This document shows, piece by piece, positions 54,991 to 64,000 of a DNA stretch of 64,000 bases. The notes beneath the pieces are model-generated. The model was not told the DNA's origin. It made no database searches and saw only the letters and a program-made list of their open reading frames with translations. Source of the stretch: an uncultured Desulfovibrio sp. (GTDB lineage Bacteria; Desulfobacterota; Desulfovibrionia; Desulfovibrionales; Desulfovibrionaceae); the NCBI GenBank assembly GCA_900541395.1, contig UQJT01000010.1:1-64000 (forward strand), written 5' to 3'. Each line of letters opens with the position of its first letter. The stretch's first letter is position 1. Made by a program: the position numbers and the translations under genes.

Positions 54991-55776
54991 TCAGGGGCGC
55001 GCGGGCGCGTTTTCGGAAAGAGGGGGGGGCGCGACGGACGGAACGGTCGCGGCGGCTTCGGCATTCAGCAAGGCGTCCCGGGCCTCCCGGGCCGGGGCGA
55101 AGTTCGGGTCGATGCGCAGAGCTTCTTCATAGGCCTGAAGCGCGGCTTCGTGTTTGCCCTGCTTGTGGAGTTCGTGCCCCGCATCCGTGGCCAGAGGAGC
55201 CAGGGCCCCGGCCAGCGGCGTATTGTCGCCGATGACGGCGTCGGGGTTGCGGGCCAGCAAATCGCGCCATGCGGCCACGCCGTCGGCGGGGCGGGCCAGA
55301 TCGATGGCGAGCGTCACGCCCTTGTTGAAGCGCGCATTCTGATGGGACGGGTCGGCGGCCAGAACCTGATCATACAGGTCCAGAGCCCGTTGCGGCTGGT
55401 TCGCCAGACGGTACATGGTACCGAGATCGGTCATGACGTCGCCGTTGCCGGGCTTGAGTTGCAGAGCTTTTTCATAGGCCGTGATGGCTTCCGCCGCGTT
55501 GTGGGCGTCGAAATACAGATTGCCGAGATGAATCCAGTTCAGGACTTCGTCGGGATTGCGGGCTATTTCTTCCCGCACTTGGGCGATGTGGGCGTCCAGA
55601 TCGTTTTCCTGCGATCCCTGGGGCGGGGCGGCCGGAGCGGGCGCGTTTTGCCCGTGGGGAAGCAGGGTGCCGAACAACAGCCCGGCGAAAAAGGTCACGG
55701 CCGCAAGCAGGCAGGCCGTGCTGGTCAACATGGTCCCCCGCTGGCGGGAGGCGGATCGGGGCGGGTGATGCGGCAT
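54991..55776 (-). CDS. Membrane-anchored TPR protein
   Basis: A 261-residue protein with an N-terminal membrane helix (MLTSTACLLAAVTFFAGLLFG), a Pro/Ala linker, and TPR repeats from about residue 65: VLNWIHLGNLYFDAHNAAEA, GNGDVMTDLGTMYRLANQPQ, HQNARFNKGVTLAIDLARPA, and a last KHEAALQAYEEALRIDPNFA. A Pro-rich tail follows. It likely works as a periplasmic or membrane-face scaffold. The ATG has CGGAG upstream. It precedes the pseudo-hybrid kinase by 23 bases, so both are probably co-transcribed and may act together. Confidence 0.82.
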   Translation of the reverse strand: MPHHPPRSASRQRGTMLTSTACLLAAVTFFAGLLFGTLLPHGQNAPAPAAPPQGSQENDLDAHIAQVREEIARNPDEVLNWIHLGNLYFDAHNAAEAITAYEKALQLKPGNGDVMTDLGTMYRLANQPQRALDLYDQVLAADPSHQNARFNKGVTLAIDLARPADGVAAWRDLLARNPDAVIGDNTPLAGALAPLATDAGHELHKQGKHEAALQAYEEALRIDPNFAPAREARDALLNAEAAATVPSVAPPPLSENAPARP

Positions 55777-55866
55777 GAAAGCTCCGGAATGCAGGGCGGA
55801 AGGTGGCAGTTTTTTTTGAGATACCTCAGGAGTCGGGCAGCGGCAAGGGGGAAGAGCATGGGGAAA

Positions 55867-55903
55867 AACGTCCGTCCGCCGGAGTATCCGGCGGACGGAC
55901 GTT
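55867..55903. terminator. Strong bidirectional terminator
   Basis: CGTCCGTCCGCCGGA and TCCGGCGGACGGACG pair perfectly around GTA, with A-T pairs at the base; T runs follow on both strands (TTCGGTTTTTT on plus; TTTTTCCC on minus). It ends the M16 peptidase gene, whose stop is eight bases away. Confidence 0.9.
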
Positions 55904-55910
55904 CGGTTTT

Positions 55911-58829
55911 TTACAGAAGGCGGGTGCGGGTCCAGCCGTGAGCCCGGGCCGCGGCTTCGGCGTCGGGACCGCCGAGCGCGCAGGGCACGGCCTCATCCAC
56001 GGCCCTGGCCAGATGGGGCGCGAAGTTGTGGAAATCCTGCAGGGTGGTGGACAGGATTTCGTCGCGGATGCGTTGGCGGATGGCGTCCGTGTCGCCGGTG
56101 AGATGCCGCCACAGCGCGGCGTTGCCTTTGGCGCCGGGCAACAGATAGGCGTCCATGTCGCCGATGGCCCCCACGACGGCGCGGGTCACGTCTTCGGGGC
56201 TCAGGCTCAGATTGCCCAGATAGTCGGCCGCGCCTCGATATACGTCCAGCGTGCGTTCGACGTTGGGGTCGCGGTAAGACAGGAAGACCAGCGCTCCGTT
56301 GGCGCGGTTGTAGTTGATAAAGGAACCGTAGGCGCCGCCCTGGACGCGCACGCGATCCCACAGATAGCCCATACGCAGGTGGCGCAATACCACGCTGGCC
56401 GAACCGTGGAACGCATAGCCCGTGTTCCGCAGATTGGCCCCCAGACCCACATAATTGACCTGGGCGGGAACCAGCAACGCTTCCGCGCCGGGCAGCTCGG
56501 GCCGTTCCCAGACTCTCCCCGCCGCCGGATGTTCCGGCAGAGCCCGGACCAGGTCGCGGAACAGGGATTCGGCCCCGGTCAGAGCTTTGGTATCCGCCGT
56601 CAGACTGACAAGGGCCTGATTGCGGCGCGCCACGAAGCGGTGCAGGTCGTGCAGATCGGCGAGTATGGCGGGCCAACGGTTTTCCAGGCGTTGGGCCAGG
56701 TCGCGGATGAAAAACAGGTAGCTGACCCCGCCGGTGAGTTCGGTCAGCCGGCCGGTGGGCGAAAGGTGCCCGCCCAGGCGAACGCTGACCAGGGTATGGC
56801 CGGAGGGAATCAGGCTTTGTTCGAGCCGGGCCTTTTCCTCCATGACCATCTGGGTGAAACGCTCTCGGTTGTCGAAGCGCGGTTCCAGCAGGATTTCACG
56901 CATGAGACCGGCCAGTTTGCCGGTTTTATCCACGGTGGCCTTGCCGCTCACCTCCAGATAGGGCAGAGGGGCTGCGTCGGACAAGCGGGTCTGGAGCACC
57001 GGGTAGGCGTCCAGGCTGCCGGTTTTGGCGGCTACTTCCAAGCCCAGGTCCACGTAATTGTGCCGGGTCGTTCCCATTTCGGTCAGGGCCCGGGCATAGA
57101 GAGGGATCAGGGGCAGAAAACGAGCGGGCACGCCGTCCAGGGGCAGCAGCAGTTTGGCGTACAGAATCCCCGTGGTGTCCAGGTCGTGCAGGAGGAAGGG
57201 CACTTCTCCGCCTTTTTCGGCGTGGGGCAATACGGCGTTGCGCCGGGGCAGGTCGTCCAGACCCAGGGTGGGAATGGAGGCCAGAGCTTCGGGGCTGTCC
57301 GGCGTGGCCTGCGCCAGGTGCAGTCGATTGGAAATACGCGCGATTTCAGCCTGCTCCTCCGCGCTCATGGAGGCCCGCGTTTCGGCCAGGCGGGCGTCTT
57401 CCCGGGCCTGGCGCTCGGCGGCCAGCGTATCGTCGGGCGTCAGCAGCACGGTGACGCGGTGCGTGTTGTCGAGGAGCCAGCGGCGGATGGCGTTTTCAAA
57501 CACGGGTTCGCGACGCTTCAGCCGGGCTTTGACGGCGGCCAGGGGTTTTTCCCAGGCCAGCGGAGCAAACGGATCGCCGTCGTACAGCCAGGTGGAGAGG
57601 CTGCGGAACATAGCCGCCAGCCCGCGCGGGAAGCGACCGGTGTTGTTTTCGCGCAGTTCGAATTCCAGGCTGTTGAGCGCGGCCTCCACCGCCTTGGCGG
57701 GCACGCCATGTTCGGCCAGATCGGCCAGGGTGTCCATGATCAGAGCTTCCACCGCGTCGCCGTCCTCCGGCCGGATGGAACGCAGGCCGATGGAAAAATA
57801 GGCTTGGCGCAGATCGGGCTCCAAACCGGCCCCCGTGACGTCGTCGCCCAGGCCCGAATCCATCAGCGCCTTGCGCAGAGGCGAACCGGGCAAGCCGGTG
57901 AGGATATGCTCCAACATGTCGAGCACCAGCATTTCCTCGGTGTCGGCCGTTTCGCACAGCAACCAGTTTACCGTGACGTGGCCCTGACGGGCGTCGGCCT
58001 CTTCCGGTTGTTCCGCCTCGGTCGGGTAGGGCACCTCCACCTTGCGCTCCAGAGCGCGGCGTTCCTGCAGGGGAACGTAGGACTCCACCTCACGGCGCTC
58101 AAAGGGTTCCAGAACGGCGTTGACCTTCTCCAGGCGGGCTTCTTCGGGGTCGTCGCCCCAGAAGAAGAAGCGGGCGTTGGAAGGATGATAATAGGCGCTG
58201 TGAAAACCCCGGAATTCTTCGTAGCCGAGGTCCGGAATCACCGCCGGATCGCCCCCCGAATCCAGGGAATAGAGCGTATCGGGAAACACGGCGTGCTGCG
58301 ATTCCTCCAGCAGTACGGAGTCGGGCGAGGAGTACACCCCTTTCATTTCATTGAACACCACTCCCTTGTACTGCCAGACTCCGCCGTTCTCCTGCGGGTC
58401 CACGTCGATGTGCCAGCCTTCCTGGCGCAACACGTCTTCGTCGATGCGAGGAAAAAACACGGCGTCAAGATAAACGTCGATGAGGTTGTAAAAATCCTGC
58501 AAATTGGTGCTGGCCACCGGGTAGCAGGTTTTATCCGGAAAAGTGAGCGCGTTGAGAAAGGTTTGCAGGGAGCTTTTCAGCAGTTCCACAAAAGGTTCTT
58601 TGACCGGGTAGCGACGGGAACCGCACAATACGGAGTGTTCCAGAATGTGGGCCACCCCGGTGGAATTGCGCGGAGGCGTGCGGAAGCTGACGCCGAAGGA
58701 TTTGTTTTCATCCGCATTGAGCACCGACAAAAGTTCGGCGCCCGTCCGATCGTGTTTCCACAGGCGGGCCGTCCCGCCCACTTCGGACAAGGTTTCTTCT
58801 CTGACCAGAGTAAAGCCGTATGTGCTCAT
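55911..58829 (-). CDS. M16C metallopeptidase, presequence-protease-like
   Basis: A protein of about 972 residues. The inverted zinc motif H-x-x-E-H is in VAHILEHSVLCGSRRYP (about residue 62), with PFVELLKSSLQTFLNALTFPDKT and a downstream glutamate region, as in PreP/CYM1-type M16C enzymes. The protein has the duplicated four-domain clamshell, the C-terminal half lacking the zinc site, as usual. It degrades small peptides inside the cell, since no signal peptide is seen. Start ATG at 58829 with AAAGGAA upstream; the preceding TTG is not needed. A strong terminator follows. Confidence 0.92.
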   Translation of the reverse strand: MSTYGFTLVREETLSEVGGTARLWKHDRTGAELLSVLNADENKSFGVSFRTPPRNSTGVAHILEHSVLCGSRRYPVKEPFVELLKSSLQTFLNALTFPDKTCYPVASTNLQDFYNLIDVYLDAVFFPRIDEDVLRQEGWHIDVDPQENGGVWQYKGVVFNEMKGVYSSPDSVLLEESQHAVFPDTLYSLDSGGDPAVIPDLGYEEFRGFHSAYYHPSNARFFFWGDDPEEARLEKVNAVLEPFERREVESYVPLQERRALERKVEVPYPTEAEQPEEADARQGHVTVNWLLCETADTEEMLVLDMLEHILTGLPGSPLRKALMDSGLGDDVTGAGLEPDLRQAYFSIGLRSIRPEDGDAVEALIMDTLADLAEHGVPAKAVEAALNSLEFELRENNTGRFPRGLAAMFRSLSTWLYDGDPFAPLAWEKPLAAVKARLKRREPVFENAIRRWLLDNTHRVTVLLTPDDTLAAERQAREDARLAETRASMSAEEQAEIARISNRLHLAQATPDSPEALASIPTLGLDDLPRRNAVLPHAEKGGEVPFLLHDLDTTGILYAKLLLPLDGVPARFLPLIPLYARALTEMGTTRHNYVDLGLEVAAKTGSLDAYPVLQTRLSDAAPLPYLEVSGKATVDKTGKLAGLMREILLEPRFDNRERFTQMVMEEKARLEQSLIPSGHTLVSVRLGGHLSPTGRLTELTGGVSYLFFIRDLAQRLENRWPAILADLHDLHRFVARRNQALVSLTADTKALTGAESLFRDLVRALPEHPAAGRVWERPELPGAEALLVPAQVNYVGLGANLRNTGYAFHGSASVVLRHLRMGYLWDRVRVQGGAYGSFINYNRANGALVFLSYRDPNVERTLDVYRGAADYLGNLSLSPEDVTRAVVGAIGDMDAYLLPGAKGNAALWRHLTGDTDAIRQRIRDEILSTTLQDFHNFAPHLARAVDEAVPCALGGPDAEAAARAHGWTRTRLL

Positions 58830-59184
58830 CAAAAATTCCTTTACGGTTTGAAAGCTCCCCTGTCTGGGGAAAGGGCTCTTAACAAAACGGCAAAGCCGAT
58901 ACCAGCCTTTTTCGCAATCCTTTCCCTTCGGGAGAGGGAACCCGCGCGACCTCCAGAGCAGATTGGCGGAAAATTACACATAGCCAGGCAGGCCGTTCCT
59001 GCTTGCAAGTTCCTCGCCCTCGCCGGAGCTGTATACCGCAAGCGCATCGCGGCGAAGCCTCGCTCCGCTCGACTTCGGGAGCATTTTCAAAGCGAAAACG
59101 CTCTAAATTTGGGGCCGCCGCATCATAAAGCGACGGGCTTCGCAGCCCCCCAAACCTGTCCCGAAACGAAGTCAAATCATGAAA
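58830..59184. other. Intergenic region with dispersed-repeat sequence
   Basis: Between the M16 gene and the small unknown gene. 59051-59090 match 1005-1044 (34 of 40). 59084-59106 match the right end of the MITE-like elements (17 of 23, ending CGCTCTA). I see no gene here. Confidence 0.5.
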
Positions 59185-59211
59185 AAAGGGTGGTTCTGCG
59201 AACCACCCTTT
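59185..59211 (-). terminator. Rho-independent terminator
   Basis: AAAGGGTGGTTC and GAACCACCCTTT pair perfectly around TGC, with TTTTTTCATG following on the minus strand. It lies 35 bases after the stop of the minus-strand gene at 59247-59630. Confidence 0.9.
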
Positions 59212-59246
59212 CACCTATGAAACAAAAGGCGACAAAAGCCAAGTAT

Positions 59247-59630
59247 TCAGCAATTGGCGGCCCGCAATGTTTCCTCCACCAGTTCCAGGGACGGGGTGGC
59301 CCCGTCTTCCAGGCCGCACAGGGAGCGCACGGCCAGCATGAGCAAATCGAAAGGCATGGTCATTTCGGTGCGTCCGTTGTGCACGGTGCAGGTATCGCCC
59401 TGCACGCCGATGCGGTAAGCGCGGCGGCTGCGGTTGGCCCCCGTTCCCGTCACCACGGAATACACCTGTTCGTGCTCGTCGGTGACGTAGAGCTTTTGAT
59501 GGGTCAGAGCGCCGTTTTCCTCGTCGTACCAGGAAGCCTCGGAAAACAACCTGCCGCGAAAATCGAGGATGGCGCCGTTATCGAGCTTGAGGGCGATGTC
59601 TTCCATCGTTTTTTCTGTCGCTTCGGTCAT
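59247..59630 (-). CDS. Conserved small hypothetical protein
   Basis: A 127-residue soluble protein with a strand-rich middle (NGAILDFRGRLFSEASWYDE, HQKLYVTDEHEQVYSVVTGT, RAYRIGVQGDTCTVHNG) and a helical C-terminus (DLLMLAVRSLCGLEDG, ELVEETLRAANC). The start at 59630 (MTEATEK) has AGGAGG upstream; the frame extends further upstream without support. It has its own terminator and is probably a single-gene transcript. I do not recognise a family. Confidence 0.75.
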   Translation of the reverse strand: MTEATEKTMEDIALKLDNGAILDFRGRLFSEASWYDEENGALTHQKLYVTDEHEQVYSVVTGTGANRSRRAYRIGVQGDTCTVHNGRTEMTMPFDLLMLAVRSLCGLEDGATPSLELVEETLRAANC

Positions 59631-59804
59631 GGCTCCCTCCTGGGACGCGCTGGCTGTCCTCACGTTGATTCGGCGAGCTTCCGACCCGCGCGGGGGAGGA
59701 ATATCGCGGTTCCGAACCTCGCTGACTCTTAGCATCGGCCCTCAGAGCTTGTCAACTTGAGGGGGCTGAGAGACACTCGCTCCGGGCGGACGGGGCGGAA
59801 TATT

Positions 59805-61736
59805 TCAGATGAAATTGCCGGCTTTTTGCTCCAGGCCGGACAGCATATTTTTTTCTCCGGCGGGTTCGGCCTCCGGCGGTGAGGTTTCCTGGCGAATACC
59901 GGGAGCCGAAGGCGATTCCTCGGGCGGAAAGCTTTCTTCTTCCGGCTCGTCCGCCGTATCCGCCGTCGGCTGGGTCTTGAACTGCATTTCGTACAGGCGT
60001 CGGTACTGCCCGTTTTCAAGGGCCATGAGCTCTTCGTGCGTGCCCAGTTCCGCCAATTGTCCTTCGTTGATCACGGCGATACGGTTGGCGTTTTTGATGG
60101 TGGACAGGCGGTGCGCGATGACGAACACGGTCTTGTCTTTCATCAGGTTGTCGATAGCCTGTTGGACGATTTCTTCCGACTTGTTGTCCAAAGCAGACGT
60201 GGCTTCGTCCAGCACCACCACCGGTGCCTGCTTGAGAAAGGCCCGGGCGATGGCCACCCGTTGCTTCTGTCCGCCGGATAGAAGTACGCCGCGTTCGCCG
60301 ATTTCGGTGTCGATCCCCTGGGGCAGGCTGTTTACGAAATCAGTGAGATAGGCGCACTCCAGCGCCCGGGCAATATCGGCCTCGGTAGCGTTCGGATTGC
60401 CGAGCAGAATATTCTCCCTGATGGTGCCTGTGAACAGAAAATTGTCCTGAAACACCACCGCAATGTTACGGCGCAACGATTGAAGAGTCACATCACGGAT
60501 GTCCGTGCCGTCAATTTTGATGGAGCCGCCGCTGATATCGTAAAAACGGGGTAAAAGGCTGACCAGAGTGCTTTTGCCGCCGCCGGAGTTGCCCACCAGG
60601 GCCAGAGTTTCTCCCACGTGCACTTCCAGGTGTATGTTTTTCAGCACCGGGCGGCCGGGCACGTATTCGAACACCACGTCGTCAAACACGATACTTTCGC
60701 AGATATCCGGCAGATCACGGGCGTCGCATTTGTTGCAGATGGGCAGAGGCGCGTCGAGCAGGTCGAAAATACGCTCGATGGCCATAAAGGAATGCTGCAC
60801 GGCCACCACGTTGCCGCTGATATTTTTAAGCGGCGTGTAGAGCATGAGCAGGGCGGTGATAAACGAAACAAAGTTGCCCGAGGTAATGGTGCCGTTGACG
60901 ATGAGCCAGCTGCCGAGCGCCACGGCCAGACCGAGACCGATGGAGATGACGAAATGCATGAAGGGTGACAGCCACGCCGTGCGGCGGGTCATGGCCACCG
61001 TCAGCTCGAACACGGATTCCAGCAAGTCGAAGAATTTTCGTTTCTGGTACTCTTCCAGATTATAGGAACAAATGGTTTTATTACCTGAAAAAGTTTCGTT
61101 GTAGGTAGTGTTGAGCGCCGTAATGGATACGGCATTTTTAGTCACTAAGCTTTTAATGAGATGTTTGACTCTGGTCAGCGGAGCAACAGCCACAAATAAA
61201 ATAATAATGGCTACAATGGATAGTTGCCAGGAATTATAGAAAAGTACTCCAATCAGAGCAATGGAAGAAAATATACGGGTGATAAAATTTTTTAGGTTAG
61301 AAAGAAGGCCAGCACATGCCAAATCAGCGTCATTATTGTAACGGAAAATAATTTCCCCAGAGGTTGATTTATCAAAGTATGCCGGATTGAAACAAATTAA
61401 TTTTTCATATAGGCGCTTTTTCAGCGACATGGTCAGTTTGCCTCCCACCCAGACGCTGAGATAGGAGGCTGTGTAATTTAAAATGCCCTGAACCGAGGTG
61501 AAAGAAACAATTAAAATCGGAATGTACCACGGTGAGGACATATCCTTTCCCACAACCACGGTATCCGTATAGGGCTTCAGGAAAAGCGCGATGGCCGCGT
61601 CAAGGGAACCGATGGGGATGCAGATAAGAATAGACAGCAGCGCCCAGAACCAGATGGGGCGGACAAAAGGCCACATCCGTCGGTAGTTGACGACGAATTG
61701 ATTTCCGGAAATGAGTTTGCGGTAGTTCGTACTCAT
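59805..61736 (-). CDS. MsbA-type ABC exporter
   Basis: A 643-residue half-transporter. Six membrane helices (about 25-310) precede a nucleotide-binding domain with Walker A LVGNSGGGKST (about residue 385), the signature LSGGQKQRVAIARA, Walker B VVVLDEATSALD and switch IAHRLS. The pattern is MsbA-like, which flips lipid A-core or lipid-linked glycans across the inner membrane. The C-terminus (about 585-643) is an acidic Pro/Glu-rich extension absent from E. coli MsbA. It follows the glycosyltransferase gene by 11 bases, so it probably exports that enzyme's product. The C-terminal end is GC-rich and the 5' half AT-richer. Confidence 0.9.
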   Translation of the reverse strand: MSTNYRKLISGNQFVVNYRRMWPFVRPIWFWALLSILICIPIGSLDAAIALFLKPYTDTVVVGKDMSSPWYIPILIVSFTSVQGILNYTASYLSVWVGGKLTMSLKKRLYEKLICFNPAYFDKSTSGEIIFRYNNDADLACAGLLSNLKNFITRIFSSIALIGVLFYNSWQLSIVAIIILFVAVAPLTRVKHLIKSLVTKNAVSITALNTTYNETFSGNKTICSYNLEEYQKRKFFDLLESVFELTVAMTRRTAWLSPFMHFVISIGLGLAVALGSWLIVNGTITSGNFVSFITALLMLYTPLKNISGNVVAVQHSFMAIERIFDLLDAPLPICNKCDARDLPDICESIVFDDVVFEYVPGRPVLKNIHLEVHVGETLALVGNSGGGKSTLVSLLPRFYDISGGSIKIDGTDIRDVTLQSLRRNIAVVFQDNFLFTGTIRENILLGNPNATEADIARALECAYLTDFVNSLPQGIDTEIGERGVLLSGGQKQRVAIARAFLKQAPVVVLDEATSALDNKSEEIVQQAIDNLMKDKTVFVIAHRLSTIKNANRIAVINEGQLAELGTHEELMALENGQYRRLYEMQFKTQPTADTADEPEEESFPPEESPSAPGIRQETSPPEAEPAGEKNMLSGLEQKAGNFI

Positions 61737-61747
61737 AACGGAAAATT

Positions 61748-64000
61748 TTACCTCTTCTTTTTTTTGAAAACTTCCAAACCAAAAAGAATAAGTTTCGATG
61801 AGTGACTGCTTTTGGTGATCGTCATAACAGGAATAAGGCCAAATAAATAGTAAAAATAAATATTTGAAAATTTTACAGCTTTCGCTAAGGGAACTCCAAA
61901 AACACGATATTCGATATGTGACGCTTCGGATAAATCCTGTTTGATTTTTTGATATTTCTGTTGATAGTGTTTTCGACGTCGGCCCATCAATACATGGGAG
62001 AGTATTCTATATTTAGAAAATTTCCAAGCAAAGGAATATGGATGTTTTATTTGAATTGTTTGAAATGATTTAGAAAAATTATGAGCGCTATTATAACGAA
62101 TAAATATTTCTTTTACCCATCCTACGTATTTAATTTTCGATACTAAGTTGACTAGTTGAGGGTATGATAGTTCAAGATACGTTCCCTTCCGAAGTTTCAG
62201 GCAATCCTGAAAAGAGCAATTCCATTTTTTTCCTATCCAGTGATAGAACGCACGCGCGTGATCAACAATACACTGCTCTTGATGTCGATCGGCAAATCCA
62301 CCCGCCCGGTAGCAGACCAAATTCATGTTCACGTAGACGGACTTTTTGTCAAAAGCAAAAAGGCGAACCATGAGGTCGCTGTCGGCAGAGGCTTCGTACG
62401 ATATGTCAAACCCTTTCCAATTCCTGAGGAGTTCAAGTTCAACCAACATGGTTTGATGGCAATAATGCGTCCCGAAGGGCAGGGTGTCCAAACTTCCTTT
62501 CCATACTACTTGTTGATTGTTATTAGAAATAAATATTGCATTTCCATAGCAATAATCTGCGTTTGTTCTATATAATGACTCTACACAGCACTGAATAGCG
62601 TATGGCGTGGCGTAGTTATCGTCAGAATTTAAAAAGATGATATATTGTCCGGTAGCATAAGCAATGCCTTTATTCATAGCATCATATATACCTGAATCTT
62701 TTTCAGAGTGAAAGGTTATCCATCCTTTTTTTTGGTATTCTGCTAAAAGAGAAATTGTTCCATCGTCAGATGCCCCATCAATGACTATATGCTCTATTTT
62801 TCCAGGGTAACACTGAGAATGAACAGATTGAAGACATTTTAAAAATGTATCGACACGCTTATTCAGAATAAGATTATGCGTAACAGTAATAATAGTAATT
62901 TTGGGTAATGGATGATTGAGGGTTTCTAAAATTTTATTTGTTATAATTTGTACAGTTTTATCCCAAGTAAAAAATTGAGCGCGTTTTAATCCTTTTTTTC
63001 TATAATAAGAACGTGTACGCTTATGAAAATGTATTCGTTCGTATGCCTGAATATGTTCTTCAAGAGAATCAGGTGAGATAGAAATGGCGGAATCCCCCAC
63101 TACTTCCGGTAATGATGTGGTATTAGACGCAATAACAGGTGTACCACATTGCATTGCTTCCAGAGGAGGGAGGCCAAAGCCTTCGTCACGGGATGTATAA
63201 ATAAAAAATTCCGCTCCGTTATATAAAGAGGGTAAATCATCATCGTCCATGTAGCCGGTCAAAATAATGCTGTTATTTTGAAATTCTGGAATTTCAGATT
63301 TGACGGAGTTTATAAAATTTTTCCAAGCCGCACCGCCAAGCACATATATAAGCGGTTCTTCCGGGTGCCTTTTTTTAAATTCTAAAAACGCTTTTATTGT
63401 CATTATTAAATTTTTACGTGGTTCCAATGAACACAGGGAAAAGCAATAAGGAATATTAAGCGGAATATGATATTTCTGCCGTATCTTATTAGGAAGAAAA
63501 TGTTTTTTGCTGGCTCGGAAAGAGGGAGACGCCGCAAGCGGTGTCACTGTTAGTTGTTGAGGGCATAATTTGGGGACATATTTTAAAAATTCCTGAGCTG
63601 TATATTGAGAAATACAAAAATAGGAATCTTCTTTGTTTATGGAATTAAGCATTTCAAAAAACCAAGGTGTGAAATTATCTTTGAAATATTCGGGGTGAGA
63701 TAGAGGTAATATATCATAAAATATAATAAATTTGTAAATCCAGTTCTTATCTTTTATGTGTTCAGGGACTTTGAATACAGGCGAAAAAAATACGTTGATA
63801 CACGAAAGCTCACTTTTTTGAGAAAAGACGGGTATTTTATATTCGGAAAAGTAATGACGCAAAAATTCCCTGGCTGCCGCAATTTTCACTTCTTCACAAT
63901 AAATTATGGTGTTGAAGTTGGAATTTTTCAGAAGCTCTGAAAATATATTATACGCTGTAAAATATATACCTGTTTTGCTTGCTCCGCCATGTAGAAATCC
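61748..64000 (-). CDS. Two-domain glycosyltransferase (GT4 plus GT2), 5' end outside window
   Basis: The frame is open to the window edge with no stop upstream of the GTG at 63889. The upstream codons read GFLHGGASKTGIYFTAYNIF, a normal GT4 N-terminal pattern, so the gene starts outside the window. The GT4 part has CSLEPRKNL and SRDEGFGLPPLEAMQCG (the E-x7-E motif). A GT2 domain follows (ITIITVTHNL, VIDGASDDGT, FLNSDDN, about residues 330-560 of the visible part). Near the end is KYRILSHVLMGRRRKHYQQK, like the end of the protein at 15475-17874. AT-rich. Lies 11 bases from the MsbA-type gene. Confidence 0.9.
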   Translation of the reverse strand, partial: GFLHGGASKTGIYFTAYNIFSELLKNSNFNTIIYCEEVKIAAAREFLRHYFSEYKIPVFSQKSELSCINVFFSPVFKVPEHIKDKNWIYKFIIFYDILPLSHPEYFKDNFTPWFFEMLNSINKEDSYFCISQYTAQEFLKYVPKLCPQQLTVTPLAASPSFRASKKHFLPNKIRQKYHIPLNIPYCFSLCSLEPRKNLIMTIKAFLEFKKRHPEEPLIYVLGGAAWKNFINSVKSEIPEFQNNSIILTGYMDDDDLPSLYNGAEFFIYTSRDEGFGLPPLEAMQCGTPVIASNTTSLPEVVGDSAISISPDSLEEHIQAYERIHFHKRTRSYYRKKGLKRAQFFTWDKTVQIITNKILETLNHPLPKITIITVTHNLILNKRVDTFLKCLQSVHSQCYPGKIEHIVIDGASDDGTISLLAEYQKKGWITFHSEKDSGIYDAMNKGIAYATGQYIIFLNSDDNYATPYAIQCCVESLYRTNADYCYGNAIFISNNNQQVVWKGSLDTLPFGTHYCHQTMLVELELLRNWKGFDISYEASADSDLMVRLFAFDKKSVYVNMNLVCYRAGGFADRHQEQCIVDHARAFYHWIGKKWNCSFQDCLKLRKGTYLELSYPQLVNLVSKIKYVGWVKEIFIRYNSAHNFSKSFQTIQIKHPYSFAWKFSKYRILSHVLMGRRRKHYQQKYQKIKQDLSEASHIEYRVFGVPLAKAVKFSNIYFYYLFGLIPVMTITKSSHSSKLILFGLEVFKKKKR

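Noticed and set aside
55803..59732. A very long open frame (over 1300 codons) on the plus strand
   Set aside because: It lies opposite the M16 peptidase, which has clear zinc-site motifs and a terminator. The antisense frame is Gly/Gln/His-rich shadow sequence of a GC-rich gene, without a family signature.

Overview
The window reads as a chromosome segment of a Gram-negative, GC-rich sulfate reducer of the Desulfovibrio type (Desulfovibrionaceae). Evidence: a System I cytochrome c maturation cluster whose CcmE carries the C-x3-Y haem-binding variant known from Desulfovibrio; an outer membrane biogenesis set (LptD, Lnt, MsbA-like exporter); flagellar rod and ring genes; a UPF0324/YeiH-type transporter; and several small proteins of unknown function. 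No rRNA, tRNA, CRISPR array or transposase was seen. Genus and species are inference.

Layout. 151-848: two overlapping small genes, the second YjgA/DarP-like. 1297-8181 (minus): ccmE, ccmF, ccmA, ccmB, ccmC, ccmD, a TPR protein and mnmE, mostly overlapping or nearly so. 8384-9439: CNNM/CBS (CorC-like) protein. 9440-18104: a polysaccharide island. It opens with a long leader and a 186-bp segment bounded by inverted repeats, followed by a tyrosine recombinase translationally coupled to a GT2 glycosyltransferase, then UDP-xylose synthase, UDP-glucose dehydrogenase, and very AT-rich glycosyltransferase genes including a methyltransferase-GT8 fusion. It ends in a truncated galE. 18265-26276: priA, a low-complexity membrane-anchored protein, thiC, glnS. 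26526-29876: flgF-flgG-flgA-flgH. 29873-36728: a 6.6-kb segment bounded by two near-identical direct copies of a MITE-like element, holding the YeiH-type transporter, a small membrane protein, flgM with a partner gene, an MFS pump and an unknown gene. 36959-40384: a small basic protein, a CI/LexA-type repressor with a dyad operator, and two GNAT acetyltransferases.

40453-49472 (minus, read right to left): lptD, comM, lnt, then after a strong inverted repeat prfB (with a programmed +1 frameshift), a degenerate GGDEF protein, a FlhG-like ATPase and an HU/IHF protein. 49607: alr. 50756-58829 (minus): an M16 peptidase, a TPR protein, and a 1403-residue hybrid-kinase-like protein whose phosphoacceptor histidines appear to be missing. 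59247-64000 (minus): a small unknown protein, an MsbA-type ABC exporter, and a two-domain glycosyltransferase running off the right edge, probably a second surface-glycan locus.

The most interesting lead is the inverted-repeat-bounded AT-rich segment directly upstream of the recombinase-glycosyltransferase pair. It looks like a possible invertible promoter (phase switch) for surface polysaccharide. The other strong leads are the pseudo-phosphorelay protein, the MITE-like repeat family, and a C-terminal motif shared by two otherwise different glycosyltransferases in separate loci.
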